A stretch of 64,000 bases of DNA from Micropterix aruncella (GCA_944548615.1 OX155965.1:22968756-23032755), one strand, 5' to 3'; counted from the stretch's first letter, positions 47,803 to 60,574 are shown. Notes: generated from the sequence alone by a model not told the origin. Program-made: numbers and translations.

Positions 47803-49201
47803 CCTTTATAAAGGCCAGTAGTAAAATCCACTGCTTTGATGTTAACTTTCAGACAGAACAGGATATTTGATCTGTTGAACTTCATGAAATATTCACCAAT
47901 GGTAGAAACACGTAGCTTTAATGAATCAATGATGCCCTATAATGGTGGTCATTCCTGTAAACAGTTTATAAGAGGAAAACCCATTCATTAAGGATACAAA
48001 TTCTGGGTTGGTGCTTTTAAATATGGCTATATAGATTGGTTTGAACCATACCAAGGAAAGTCTGCTAGTATTCTACCTGCTTATAATGAATTTGGTGTAG
48101 GTGGTAGTGTAGTTTTGCAATACGCTGATGCCCTTCAATTCAGATATCCAGGTGTGCCACTTCACTTATTTTTTGACAACTTTTTCTCTTCGATCCCACT
48201 ATACCATGACCTTGGTAACAGGGGCCTGAAAGCCACAGGTACTATACGAGTAAATAGGTTATCGAAATGTCCTTTACTACCTATCAAAGAGTTTATAAAG
48301 ACTGAAAGAGGTTCCTTCGTACATAAATCCAATCGACCAGAAGGAATTTTAGCTTGTAAATGGAACGATAACAGTGTAGATGTTGTATCAAATGTAGACA
48401 AAATTGAACCAATAAATAAGTCGAAAAGATTTTCTCAGCAGTTGAAGAGGTACGTGCAGATTGACCAGACAGCAATTATAAAGAAATACAATGAGCACAT
48501 GGGAGGAGTTGACCGATCAAATCAAAACATCGGTCTGTATCGCACTTCTATACGTGGGAAGAAGTGTTATTTTTTTTCTCTCATTGCTTGGATATGACTC
48601 TACACAATGCCTGGCTGCTGTACAAAGCTGATGGAGGAGAATGCGACCATCTTTCTTTTCGGCGGTCCATAACTAGAGGAATATTAGAGACCAACAGAAA
48701 ACATGGAAAAAGGGGCCCCTGCCAGAAACCTGCTAGCCACCGTGAAACATCAAGATATGACAGATTGGATCACCTCATTGTTTACCAACCAGACCAACTA
48801 AGGTGTGCGGTGTGTAATAAAAAAGCAAATTTTTCTTGCCAAAAATGTGAAGTTCGCTTACATCCAAATATATGTTTTATGTCGTATCACACACACATTT
48901 GATTTATGTTTTTTATGTATTTCGTAATGTTATTTAAAACATTGATAAAAAACATGTATCCATAAATATACTTATTCATTGAAAAATAGAACATGGATTT
49001 TACTGAATAGTATTAGGACCTTATGTGGACCTTACGTGGATTTTACTACCGGAAGTTATAAAGGCCACTACTTTTCAGGCTTTCTGAAATAGTTAGATTT
49101 TTTAACTTATTTTTTCCCTGTTATTTTATACATAAAAGCAAAACATGCAAAAAATTATTAATATTGGCAATGATAAATAGTTTCAGTAACATCCGGGTTA
49201 A
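47803..49201 (+). pseudogene. piggyBac-like transposase pseudogene
   Basis: The frame from about 47890 reads KYSPMVETRSFNESMMPYNG and is stopped by TAA near 47989. It continues with GYKFWVGAFKYGYIDWFEPY, PLHLFFDNFFSSIPLY (a catalytic Asp), YNEHMGGVDRSNQ and RGKKCYFFSLIAW to a stop at 48597. A frameshift then restores LHNAWLLYKADG and a Cys-rich C-terminal domain, CAVCNKKANFSCQKCEVRLH. The right end is CATCCGGG next to TTAA (49198-49201), as in piggyBac. Subterminal inverted words GTAGTAAAATCCAC lie at 47819 and 49036. The left TTAA end was not found. It lies in the proposed intron 1 of TRPT1. Confidence 0.85.
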
Positions 49202-49261
49202 TTTGATAATTCCAATAAAAAAAAAAATGTGATAAAAATGTTATCGGTCAAATTTGGGCGT

Positions 49262-49870
49262 TTGCTAGGGGGGGGGGGGGAGGGGGGGGTTATCGGAGGC
49301 AGGGGGATTTCTGTCGTAAAAATAATGGCCCCAGGCTGACACCTATATGCTGGAATCAGGCTTCCTCCAGGATTCTGGTACCATGCTGACACCAGGATGC
49401 TGGCACCATCCTGGCACAACGAAGCTGTCACCAGGCTATCACCAGGATGCTGGTACTGGTGTTACACCAGGATTCTGGCACTACTTTGGCTCCAGGATGC
49501 TTCGTCCAGGCCGGCTTCAGGATGCTGGCACCAAGTTAATAGAGGGGAGAAGGGGAATAGGTGTGCGGCGGGGTGTAAGGTGGAGGGGGGGTTGTTGCGA
49601 AGGAAGGTGGTTGAAAGGGGAAGGGGGGTCTAGGGGAATTACAGGGGGTCGAGGGGGAGGGGTACGGGGAAAGGAGGGTCGAGGGAGGGGGGAGGGTGAT
49701 CCGGAGGGAGGGGAAGTGCGGGGGTGCGTTGGTGTCAGGGGTACGGGTGCGGGTGGGGGGATAGGTTTGTGAGGAAAGAGAGGTATGGGGGATTGGGGGG
49801 GCGAGGGTGGTGGGTGGGGTGTTTGCTGGGAGGGGGAAGTGTTGCGGGGTTTGGGGGGGGGGGGGTGATA
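49262..49870. repeat. G-rich tract with CCAGGATGCTGGCAC minisatellite
   Basis: The plus strand is extremely G-rich. Runs of 8-13 G lie at about 49269-49288 and 49850-49863, with many GGGG blocks between. Within it, 49340-49530 holds imperfect tandem copies of a CACCAGGATGCTGG word. Proline- or glycine-rich frames read here are artefacts of composition. It has strong potential for G-quadruplexes. Confidence 0.8.
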
Positions 49871-50670
49871 ATAAAATATTAACGCCGTCTGTTGGCGCTT
49901 AGCCGAGTAACGGACCCAACCGGGTTCTTCCGCGGGCCGAGAGAGGGCAGTCATCGATTTTATTTATGAAATTAATTTTCAAATTAAATCAGTCCTTGGC
50001 TACTTGCCGGGAGTATTTCGGTGACACAACCGATTTTTAAAATTATTTGAACTAAGTCAGTATAATAACTGCTAAATAATCTACGTCAGTATAATAACTT
50101 CTAAGTATAATTTACGTCATACTACGAAAATCATGAATGAATTTGTCGTTTTTAAAATGACCAATAGTCAACAGAAACCGTTACCGATCGGTATCCGTCT
50201 CTTTTAGAACGGGCCTTAGCGGATTTGCTATTGCTCCATGATCAGTGAGTGTATTGCTCCTATTGCTTGCTTGCTACGTTCCGCCTGGGACAAGCGGGGT
50301 TTGAAGCGGGGTTAACTTTCGTAGGTCGGTATTTTTCCTTTTTGCGTTGTTTGCAGGATTTTAACGATTATCGTCAGTTTTTAAAAAATCTTTTCGGTGT
50401 TTCGAATGTCTCACAACTCCGTAAGTACCCAAAACCGGAAGTTATTAGGTATTGCTACCTCGCCTATTAGAGAAAACACACACTACTAGATTCGATCATT
50501 TTAATGCTATATCTATAGGAAATCGTGTCGGTTTTTTAAATATTTTTTTTGTTTTTGAATTATTTTTTTTAAAGTTAGTTTTTATGATGTTTTTAAAAAA
50601 ACTAACGTCACCTACTGGTGTTTATGAATTGTAAAAAAACCTACCAATATGTAGGTGTTAGACATTTCTT

Positions 50671-51092
50671 TAAATGCTTGTTTCTACTCTTTATTGTGAA
50701 ATGTCACAATGGGCGGGTTTATTGTCATTAGACAATCTCTTATAACCAACCCTGCTATGAAGTGTCACTCTCCCAGTACTAGTACTGGGAGAGTACTAGT
50801 AGATACTGGTAGAGTGTAGAGTGGTAGAATATGAAGCGATGTTCGGGGGCAGCGTCATTAGCCTGCTTTTCCAGCTCCCGCTTCCTCGGAGCTCGCGCGC
50901 GAAGCATATGTGTGCCTTTTACTATGTGCTTAAGTGTCAGTTCTATCAATTGTCTTGTCAGTTCTATCAACAGAATTAAAATGCAATTCCATTAATTTTA
51001 TATCAACGGAAAATGGAGACCCAGCCGGGATTCGAACCCAGGACTTTACAATGTAAGATCAGGCGACCTAACCACTATGCCACCGGGCCGGG
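50671..51092 (-). mobile_element. tRNA-derived SINE, copy 2
   Basis: The minus strand from 51092 gives the same tRNA-like head as copy 1 (A-box GGCATAGTGGTTAGG, B-box GGTTCGAATCC). The same body ends near 50680 (TTATTGTGAAATGTCACAAT). Between head and body there is an extra stretch of about 200 bp that copy 1 lacks, containing a 28-bp perfect palindrome (50767-50794). In the proposed TRPT1 intron 1. Confidence 0.7.
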
Positions 51093-51283
51093 CATATGCC
51101 TATATCTCTCTAATTTATTGAGTCCGAGAATAGATTATTACAGTATCAAAATCAGCGCGGTAAATATAGCCAGGTGACGTTAAAAAATAAAAATTTTAGA
51201 ACTGGTAGCAATACCTAATAAATGCCCAAAATCGCCTCAAATTGTACAAAAACATAGTTAAGAATCTTGCAATTTCATTCCAG

Positions 51284-53336
51284 GTTCAGAAGCAAACAAA
51301 TCTGAGCAAGGCTCTCTCGTGGATTCTGAGGCACGGTGCTGTGTCCGAAGGCCTCGCAGTGAGGTATTTCGAAACAACATTCACATTATTGTGTACCTTT
51401 TCCTAACCCGTGTGCTTGCATACTTTTTCAGTGTAGATGGCTTCGTGAAGCTCGATGATTTACTAAAACACCGCAATTTCAGAGGAAAATACACGTCGGC
51501 AGATATCTTACAAGTGACAGAGACGAATGACAAGCAGCGCTTCCAAATTAGGAATTCGAACGGCGTTCTTGAGATCCAAGCGTGCCAGGGCCACTCTCTT
51601 CGTGTCGTTGGCAATTCGGGCTTGACTGCTATTACTGAGGTAGGTTTTAAAAATAAATATTGAACTAGTCAAGTGCAGAACCCTAAAAAAATAAACTAAG
51701 AAAACCTGTGTTGCCAGATCTCAAACAGAGATATTGCTAGGACGCCCCAAAGTTGCTAGATATCACGTTTTCCAAACTGGAAAACTAACTAAAAGTCGCC
51801 AATGTTGAATTATAATTTAGTTAACTTAAAGGTTGTTCAGACAAGATGGTGGTTTTTTCTAAATGGTAGACGCATCTGTCTGCCTTTTTTAGAGACGGTC
51901 CCGGGACACTCATACGCACCATTCAGGTTAACCACTGCGGCGCCACTAACCGTTGGGACGTCAAAAAGGCCGATCGGCCTTTTGCTATGGTTGACAGATC
52001 AGCATGTAGCTGTTTCAGCTGGCCTCCATATATATATATATTACATAAATATTTAATTTGATTCCTGGTTTTATTCCTAATAAGATTGATTATTAGGTAA
52101 TAAGAGAGACATCATTAAAAAACAATATTAGTATTTATAAAAAAAACCACCAATAAAGGTGCGGCCGGCGCCTTTTTGGCCGGAAGGCTGGTATCCGAAA
52201 GGTTAATAGACTTAATTTTATAAAGACTATTTATTGCAGCCTTTTATTAGAAAAGAATAATAGGAAAACACTTTTTTATTTGGTCTTTGGGAAAAATATA
52301 GCGCTCCATTAATTATTGCCATGTTTTGCTGGCCGATTAAGTGTTTCCTACAGTAATGTCGTACATTATTTGCTTATACAATATTTATCAAAATTGAATT
52401 GAATTGAGTTAAATTAAATTACTATCGAACTATCATTAGGATAGAAAAGGAGAGGGATGGGATGGGATATAGGATAGGATATAAGTATTTAAATTATAGT
52501 CTATTGCTATGTCTCATTTTCGATCTGTCCGTTTTTGGACTCTTCATATATGTAAATTAAGACTGTATACCTATTTTGTAGTCTCCAAGTAAGCTACGTA
52601 CAGCCTCAGAACTTAGCGTTTCTAAATTTGTTTTGTGGGCCTTTTCTAAGGTCTTTATGAGCCCTGTAACACTGCTACTATTGCTGATCTATTGTGTTCG
52701 CCATCTACTATAGTTCTGCGCTTAGCCTCGAGTCATTTAAGATCATCAATACAAAATCCTTTCAGAGCTTAGCAAGCTCATTTTCGGGAGACAACCTTAG
52801 AGAACATCCTTGTTTTAATAGGTCTTTATATTACAGCACCACAACTACCCGGATGTCATACACGGCACTTTCCTTAAACACTGGCCGTCTATTCAATCCT
52901 ACGGACTGAGCCGCATGAAGCGGAATCATATTCATTTCGCTACCAGCCTACCGAGACACGGAAAAGTCATCAGCGGCTGCCGGAGCGACTCGCAATTATT
53001 CATTTATGTTGACTTGGAAAAGTCACTAAACGATGGAATCCCATTTTTCCTTTCGGAAAATGGAGTGGTTTTAACTCCAGGGAACAATGAAGGCATTTTG
53101 GATGTCCGACATTTCAAAAGAGCTGTGACGGATAAAGGTAGTGTATGTTTCTTTTATTCACTTTTTATCTGCTGGGAAATTGCCACTATTTTCAGTTACC
53201 TAAGTTTTTTAAATGCCTGCGAAATTGAAGTTGAGGACATCTTATTTCTAAATATCGATTAAATTGCCTCATTAATGACCACTGTTCTTCAGATTTTATT
53301 CCTAAGAATCAGTTTGCCATCCACATAAGTGAATGA
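51284..53336 (+). CDS. TRPT1: tRNA 2'-phosphotransferase (Tpt1/KptA family), main exons
   Basis: Transfers the 2'-phosphate left at a ligated tRNA splice junction to NAD+, giving ADP-ribose 1'',2''-cyclic phosphate. Exons 51284-51363, 51432-51639, 52837-53137 and 53293-53336 join in phase to 210 residues ending TGA. With the probable first exon (47543-47659) the total is 249, near the human length. The catalytic Arg-His pair is in LSKALSWILRHGA. The second Arg is in NDKQRFQI and the third in ISGCRSDSQLF, so the family's Arg-His-Arg-Arg set is complete. VIHGTFLKHWPSI and IPFFLSENGVVLTPGN are classic family blocks. The last exon adds 14 codons. Probably a working enzyme. Confidence 0.93.
51928..52206. 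mobile_element. TTAA-bounded MITE in TRPT1
   Basis: About 279 bp begins TTAACCACTGCGGCGCC and ends CCGAAAGGTTAA, with GC-rich blocks just inside each end (AAAGGCCGATCGGCCTTTT on the left, GCGGCCGGCGCC on the right) and an AT-rich centre. A relic lies at 25960-26135. TTAA with short inverted CC/GG ends suggests a piggyBac-type target. It lies in the intron between TRPT1 exons at 51639 and 52837. Confidence 0.55.
52625..52745 (-). mobile_element. RNase-H LINE 3' end fragment
   Basis: Closely matches the 3' end of the 16740-18035 LINE: GGTCTTTATGAGCC, then TTGCTGATCTATTGTGTTCG and TCTGCGCTTAGCCTCG. About 120 bp remains, in the TRPT1 intron before exon 52837. Confidence 0.65.
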
Positions 53337-54726
53337 ATCTACTTGCGTTAAGGTAAGGATAGACTGAGCCCACGTACGCATACACACAATGTATACGATG
53401 CAACGCTCCCACTTTGGTGTACACACTTGTCCCACTGCGTATATATAGCATCAGAAGCTGTTGCCACTTCTCAGAAGGTGGCAACAGCTTCTGGCAATAT
53501 TGTGTACAATACGTTTATCGATTCTGAGAGTGACTTTGAGGTTGTTATGTGCCACCACAAAATAAAAGTTAAGAAAAGATGATATTGGATTCGTGAGATA
53601 AATAGAAAAAGATAAAAGTTTTGCAAATACCGTACATTAATTCAGAAATTGGAATATAATGAAGAAAGATTTTTTATGTACTTCCGCAAGTCTTTTCTCT
53701 GTGCACGCATCGACATTCTATGGGTGCCTGACGAGTTGTGAACTTAAGTTCTAAAAACAAAGGGTACTGGAGGACGTGATCTGGAGATCGTAGGTTGACC
53801 TTGCGTGGGACTTGTGTGACTGCATTGCGTATGATAATTATACTTATAAGTTATCTATTTCATGCAAATTCAAGGGCCAGATGTCATAATGCATTGCATA
53901 CGTTGCGTTTGTGGGTCCAGTCTGTCCCTACCTATATTCTTTCATTTCTGGTCTTTCCTGTGAATTTTTCGCAGACTGAAAATTTATTTCGTCGATTCGC
54001 GGATGTATGAATTCGAATGTATGAAAAACAAGGTTGATCTTCGGGTTTAGGCTAATGTTTTTTTGCATAATATGTGTTAATGATACCAATAAAGCAGCAC
54101 TAGCTTTTTTTATGCTAATTTTACTCTCTCTGTATTGATTTGCCTCATATGCAAAACTGCTTGATTTCCAAAAGGTTTTCAATCATACAAAATTGAAGAC
54201 TATCGCCATTGTTCAAAATTATAAATAAGACAAAAAAGTTTGTTAAAAACATTCAGGAAGAAAAATGGCAATCTGCAAATGCGTATTGTATAGCGGAAAA
54301 AACTACTGGGTACAGTTTCGAAATCACATTGTCGTATCCATAGATCAAATTGTATTTCGCTCGCGTGATCCGTGAATCCATAAAAATAAAAAGAACCCTG
54401 AACTCCAATAGAGATAAAGGTTTATCTAGAATCCTTCTAAAGTGTTCTCAATGCTCATCGCCGAATGCAAAGATGCGTAACGATAATAGCAGTTGACAAC
54501 TGACAGCAATTCAGCCTTCCCTGGCTAACAGCGGTTGTACATAACATTAGTTTTTAGAAATGCGTCTTTCTTTTATTTTTTATGATAATTTTAATACTTT
54601 TATATTAATACTCATTTATTTTAATAGGTACTCATTTAAATCTCATTTTATTTTTTCTACTTATTTCATTTTTTTACAATTACGTATGATTGTCTCACTA
54701 TTATTTAACAATTATGATTATTTAAG
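53337..54726. other. Intergenic region downstream of TRPT1
   Basis: AT-rich, with no gene recognised. It contains a hairpin at about 53451-53496, with arms reading CAGAAGCTGTTGCCAC and its complement GTGGCAACAGCTTCTG. Polyadenylation-like AATAAA words are frequent. Confidence 0.45.
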
Positions 54727-54875
54727 TACAGTGGAACCTCTCATAACGAGCATAATTCGTTCCAGACTCTTGCTCGTTAAGCGAACCAATTTTTCCCATA
54801 CTCGGTATGAGAACGCGAATTACTCGTTATGGGGAATTACAGCGAATTACTCGTTACGAGAGGTTCTCCTCTGTA
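54727..54875. mobile_element. pogo/Tigger-type MITE
   Basis: About 149 bp starts TACAGTGGAACCTCTCATAA and ends TTACGAGAGGTTCTCCTCTGTA in matching inverted form, flanked by TA. CAGTNGAACCTC-type ends are characteristic of pogo-group elements. Non-coding. Confidence 0.75.
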
Positions 54876-55171
54876 CTATCTATTTGTACACCATTTTTAT
54901 TTTTATGGGTAATAGTTTGATATTATTTATTTATTTTATTTATTTATTTATTATTTCATTAGCAAATCAACTTAACAGTTTATACCAATCCGTTGATATG
55001 CAATATACACATAAATATAAAAAATAATAGAATTCTTACAAGTACATACACAACATGTTTAAATAAGCATTAAATACAAATACAGGCATTAATAATTTTA
55101 AAAAAAACTCACAAACTTACGGTACATAAAGAGTGAAAACAATTTATTTTGTTCTGACATAAACAATATAT

Positions 55172-55300
<129 letters not shown>

Positions 55301-55769
55301 TCCCTTCACGTACTTTGTTGATCATGCGCGACTCTACACCAGGTTTTTGTTGATCCGTTTGCATTTGTTGATCCGGACATGATTTGTTGATCCAATACTT
55401 CAACCCCAATACATACGTTGATCCGATCGGATCAACAAGTGAACTCGGTAAGCCCCGCCCAATTTTAGCATCATTTATACAGATCACTCTTTGTATTTTG
55501 TTGATCCAATTCAAATGGACCAATCAGAGCGTACTGTCACATATCGCGAATATGGACTTGTAATAATATGATAAAAGCTCTTCATGACGAGAGAAATAAA
55601 CCGCTTTTGACATTTATATATGGAACTAAAATATAATATGTAATTTTATACCGCTTCGTTTCATATTCTCCGACGATAGCGACGAAACGCTTCATCCGAT
55701 TGAGCTGAAATTTGGCATAAATACATCATTTGGTCATGGCATGAGCTGAAAAGATTGTGGTTGAAATCC

Positions 55770-57667
55770 GTCCACCCAGGGTTGGCTCCCGACGAAGTAA
55801 CTCCTCAACGGTCAACAGCAGAGACCCAAAATTTTGTATACGAATTCATATAGCAACTTCCAAGTTTCACCGTGACATGGCTGATCTACCCTGGGCTGGC
55901 TCCCGACGAGAGAACTCCTCAACGGTCAACAGCAGAGACCCAAAATTTTGTGTACGTTCTCAATTATGATAGCAACTTTTATGTTTCACCATGACATGGT
56001 CGATGTACCCTGGGTTAGCTTCTGAAGAGGAAACTCCTCAACGGTCAACAGCAGAGCCCAAAAATTTTGTGCAAGCATTCAATTATGATAGCAGCTTTCA
56101 TGTTTTACCGTGACATTGCTGATGTACCCTGGGTTGGCTCCCGACGAGGGAACTCCTCGAAGGATAACAGCAGAGACCCAAAATTTTGTGTACGTTCTCA
56201 ATTATGATAGCAACTTCCATGTTTCACCATGACATGGTTGATGTACCCTGGGTTAGCTTCTGAAGAGGAAACTCCTCAACGGTCAACAGTAGAGGCCCAA
56301 AATTTTGTGTAAGCATTCAATTATGATAGCAGTTTTCATGTTTCACCGTGACATGGCTGATGTACCCTGGGTTGTCTCCCGACGAGGGAACTCCTCGACC
56401 GTCAACAGCAGAAACTCAAAATTGTGTGTACGCATTCAATTATGATAGCAATTTCCAAGTTTCACCATGACATGGCTGATGTACCCTGGGTTAGCTTTCG
56501 AAGAGGAAATTCCTCAACGGTCAACAGCAGAGGCCAAAAATTTTGTGCAAGCATTCAATTATGATAGCCGCTTTCATGTTTTACCGTGACATGGCTGATG
56601 TACCCTGGGTTGGCTCCCGACGAGGGAACTCCTCGACGGTTAACAGCAGAGTTCATATTTCACCGTGACATGGCTGATGTACCCTGGGTTGGCTCTCGAC
56701 GAGGGAACTCCTCGACGGTCAACAGCAGAGACCCATTTTTTTTTGTACGCATTAAATTATGATAGCAACTTCCAAGTTTCAACATGACATGGCTGATGTA
56801 CCCTGGGTTGGCTCCCGACGAGAAAACTTCTCAACGGTCAACAGCAGAGACCCAAAATTTTGTGTACGTTCTCAATTATGATAGCAACTTCCATGTTTAA
56901 CCGTGACATGGCTGATGTACCCTGGGTTGTCTCCCGACGAGGGAACTCCTCGACGGTCAACAGCAGAGACCCAAAATTTTGTGTATGCATTCAATTATGA
57001 TAGCAACTTCGAAGTTTCACCATGACATGGCTATTGTACCCTGGGTTAGCTTTCGAAGAGGAAATTCCCCAACGGTCAACAGGAGAGGCCCAAAACTTTG
57101 TGCAAGCATTCAATTATGATAGCCGCTTTCATGTTTTACCGTGACATGGCTGATGTACCCTGGGTTGGCTCCCGACGAGGGAACTCCTCGACGGTTAACA
57201 GCACAGACCCAAAAATTTTTGTAAGCATTCAATTATGATATCAACTTCCATGTTTCATCATGACATGGCTGATGTACCCTGGGTTGGCTTTCGAAGAGGA
57301 AACTCCTTAACGGTCAACAGCAGAGGCCCAAAATTTTGTGCAAGCATTCAATTATGATAGCAGCTTTCATATTTCACCGTGACATGGCTGATGTACCCTG
57401 GGTTGGCTCCCGACGAGGGAACTCCTCGACGGTCAACAGCAGAGACCCAAATTTTTTTGTACGCATTCAATTATGATAGCAACTTCCAAGTTTCAACATG
57501 ACATGGCTGATGTACCCTGGGTTGGCTCCCGACGAGAAAACTTCTCAACGGTCAACAGCAGAGACCCAAAATTTTGTGTACGTTCTCAATTATGATAGCA
57601 ACTTCCATGTTTCACCATGACATGGCTGATGTACCCTGGGTTGGCTCTCGATGAGAGAACTCCTCAA
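55770..57667. repeat. 119-bp tandem repeat array, about 17 units
   Basis: Each unit contains GACATGGCTGATGTACCCTG, a GACGAGGGAACTCCTCGACG block, GGTCAACAGCAGAG, AAAATTTTGTG and TCAATTATGATAGC. Two unit types mix: one with GTTGGCTCCCGACGAG and ACCCAAAATTTTG, the other with GTTAGCTTNNGAAGAGG and GCCCAAAATTTTGTGCAAGC. One unit near 56650 is shortened to about 80 bp. Frames are not kept open across units, so it is not a repeat protein. Confidence 0.9.
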
Positions 57668-57807
57668 CAGTCGAAAAGTCGAAAATTTTAAAAGTCAGAA
57701 GTCGAAAGTCAAAAAGTCGAAAAGTCGTAAAGTCGAAGTTCGAAAAGTCTACAATTCGAAAATTCGAAGTTGAAGTCGAAGTCGATTTCGATTTTGATTT
57801 TCGAGGG
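57668..57807. repeat. AAGTCGAA minisatellite
   Basis: Imperfect AAGTCGAAA/AAAGTCGAA repeats end the 119-bp array, shifting to GATTTCGATTTTGATTTTCG. Confidence 0.85.
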
Positions 57808-58725
57808 TTAAAGGGTGGCGCTAGGTTGAGGGTGGGGGAAAGGGGGTTGTGGTAGGTTTTATAATATATATTTAGATGAATTAAGTTCCTGGCTAATTGA
57901 CAGGAAAGTGTTGGGGTGACACAATCGTTTTTTTTGCAAGTGCAGCAGCCATTTCATGGTAAATTTAGAACGGGCTATCATAATTTAATGGGTATACAAA
58001 ATTTCGTATCTGCTGTCGTATGTATTATTGCATATCTATAAATAAGTACACAGAAATGTAAGTTTCATCGTCATCTTTGAAATGCAAGAATAAAAAATAT
58101 ACAAGAATCGCAGCACCTATCCGTAGATACAATTACCGTTTAAGTACACCTCAATTCGACAATTTGTCTACCTTAGAAGGCCTGCTCTCTATCTTTCCCA
58201 TGCATAGCGCTGTCCCACTAATACCTGTTCCACTCATACCTGTCGCCGGCCATACATTGCACCTCATACCTAATCGCCCTTGGGAAGGCTCAACAAATAA
58301 TAAACAGACTATAGATAAATGTACGTCAGACCATCTCGCGTAACAAGCCTCGCAATATCTAGTGAAAGTTAGCCCAGTGCGTCCCTGCCTGATCTGCTGC
58401 ACGGCTCGCTCTGTCAAACGGCAGCGGTGGAAGAAAAAATGCGTTTACTTAATTTATTCATGCTTTGAGATGGTCCACCTACGATTTATAGATTTTTTTA
58501 AATTACGATATTTTATAAAAGTACCTTTTATTTAACTAACTACTATATATTTATAGTACGATATTTTTATAAAGTACGATTATTATGTAGGTACTAAATT
58601 GTTAAAAGTACAATATTTTATGGAAGTTTGTTATTTCCTCATCCTACTGCCCGGACTTACGCTACTCATTCTCACCTCCGCCCGACTTGCCTTGGTCGTA
58701 CGACTAAAAATCTGATTTCAAAGAG

Positions 58726-59960
58726 GTCCGTTTATAGGACAGCTTCCATTTCTATCAAATGAGCGGAACTCTAAATCTACTCATCTCTACCCAATAACGA
58801 ATAAAGTATATTAGAGAAAGAATTTTTGAAATCGAACATCGCGTTTTTGAGTTATCTTGCACACTCACAACGAATTTTTGGCTTCCATATGGGTTATAAG
58901 CTGCGCTTATATTCACTATTCACAACTGAAGATCGCCCAAAAAACGGTAGGTGTTTTTGCCATTCAACTTTGATTTCAGATACACTCTGTTTACATTATC
59001 AAGCAATGGTGAGCAAAATAAAATTGATACGCGAAAAATCTACTTTTTTTCTATAACAGTTATTTAAATAACATATAATTTGATAATAATACTTAGTCAT
59101 TCAATATAACTAGGTACGCCGAGTTTCATCTGCCGTAACAAGCTTCGCAATAGCTCTCGAGTCCGCGTGCTGCGTCAATGAGGGAACTGGAGCATTAAAT
59201 TCCAAAAGAAGCAAAAAAATCTTTTCCCGAAAGCCGCCAAAAATATGTTTTCTCGGCCGACATTTTTAGAAAAGTAAGATTTAAAATATTTTTGGAAAGT
59301 ACGATATTTCATCAGAGTACAATATTTTCTGAAAGTGTAGGTACGGAACCCTAAATCTACTCTGTTCTTCAATCTACGAATAAAATCCATTGGCGGAAGA
59401 ATTTTTGAAATCGGAGAAGGAGACATGTCAAAGTGGTCGGTTTGTATTGCAGCACCTATTTCTATAATAAATACGGAACTCTAGATCTAATCATTTCCCT
59501 TAAACCTATTTACGAATGAGTTTTGGAAATCAGACAACGTATTCAAGAGCCATCGTGCAAAAACATTTCAAAGAATTAGTATGGCAGCTCACATTCCCTT
59601 CATAGGTACCCTAAATCTAATCATTTCCCCCCATTAATGAATAAAAGATTTTTAAAGGCACGGCTATATTATGATTTCAAAGTGATTTGTTTTTATGATA
59701 GGTCCCATTTCTATCGCAGCTATGTCTAAATCTAGTCAATTCTTCCCATTGACTGAAAGAACCTATTACCGAAAGAATTTTTGAAATCGGACAATGCCTC
59801 CTTGAATTACTGTACTCACAAACATTTCTAAAGGTCCGTTCGTATGACAGCTCCCATTTTTGGCGTAGATATGGAACCCTAAATCTCAAGTTCTTCTAAA
59901 TAAGAAATAAAACCTATTAGCGAGAGAATTATTAAAATTATACTACGCATTTTCGAGTTA
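58726..59960. repeat. Degenerate repeat block, about 145-bp units
   Basis: Five or six diverged units share ACAGCTCCCATTT, GGAACCCTAAATCTACTC, CCCATTAACGAATAAA-like and TTTTTGAAATCGGACAA words. Spacing is irregular, so this is an old tandem array. It is part of the 5.2-kb element. Confidence 0.65.
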
Positions 59961-60528
59961 TCATGTGCACACATAAACACACACCTTTGCTAACACAACG
60001 TACTAACACACGCACAGTAAATTTTGCAACCAATCGAAGCAAAGCTAAGATGCCAGGAGTGGGGAAACTCCGTGAAGGGCGGTCACGTGGGTAGCGACAG
60101 ATGGGTATGATCAACAAAAGTTCACGAATTCGACGATATTATATAATTGTGATCAATAAAAGTTCATAAATACGCGTTCATAAAGACGCGCGGCCACATG
60201 GGCTTGATCAACAAAAGTTCATTAATTGGGCGAAATGATATAACTGGGATCAACAAAAGTTCATAAATACGATAAAAAATTCATATATCTCGGATCAACA
60301 AAATGTTGACGAATATAAAATTTTAAACGGTTAGTTGACCATAAAAATGTTGAAAAATCATGACGAATACAATGAGTTTTGAATAGAGCGACTTGGCAAC
60401 AGGGTCGAGTATATGAATGATATGAATATACGGTGCAGTTAAGATGGAGCAAAACTGAGAAAAAGGGCCGCAAAGATGGATCAACATAGTCTGTAAAATA
60501 TCGCATGATCAACATATTACGAGAAAGG

Positions 60529-60532
<4 letters not shown>

Positions 60533-60574
<42 letters not shown>

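Noticed and set aside
49198..49954. Pro-rich or Gly-rich frames of up to 145 codons
   Set aside because: They come from the G-rich composition; they overlap on both strands and have no domain or splice structure.
55770..57667. CRISPR array
   Set aside because: Units are 119 bp with no variable spacers, in a eukaryotic genome; this is a satellite-like array.
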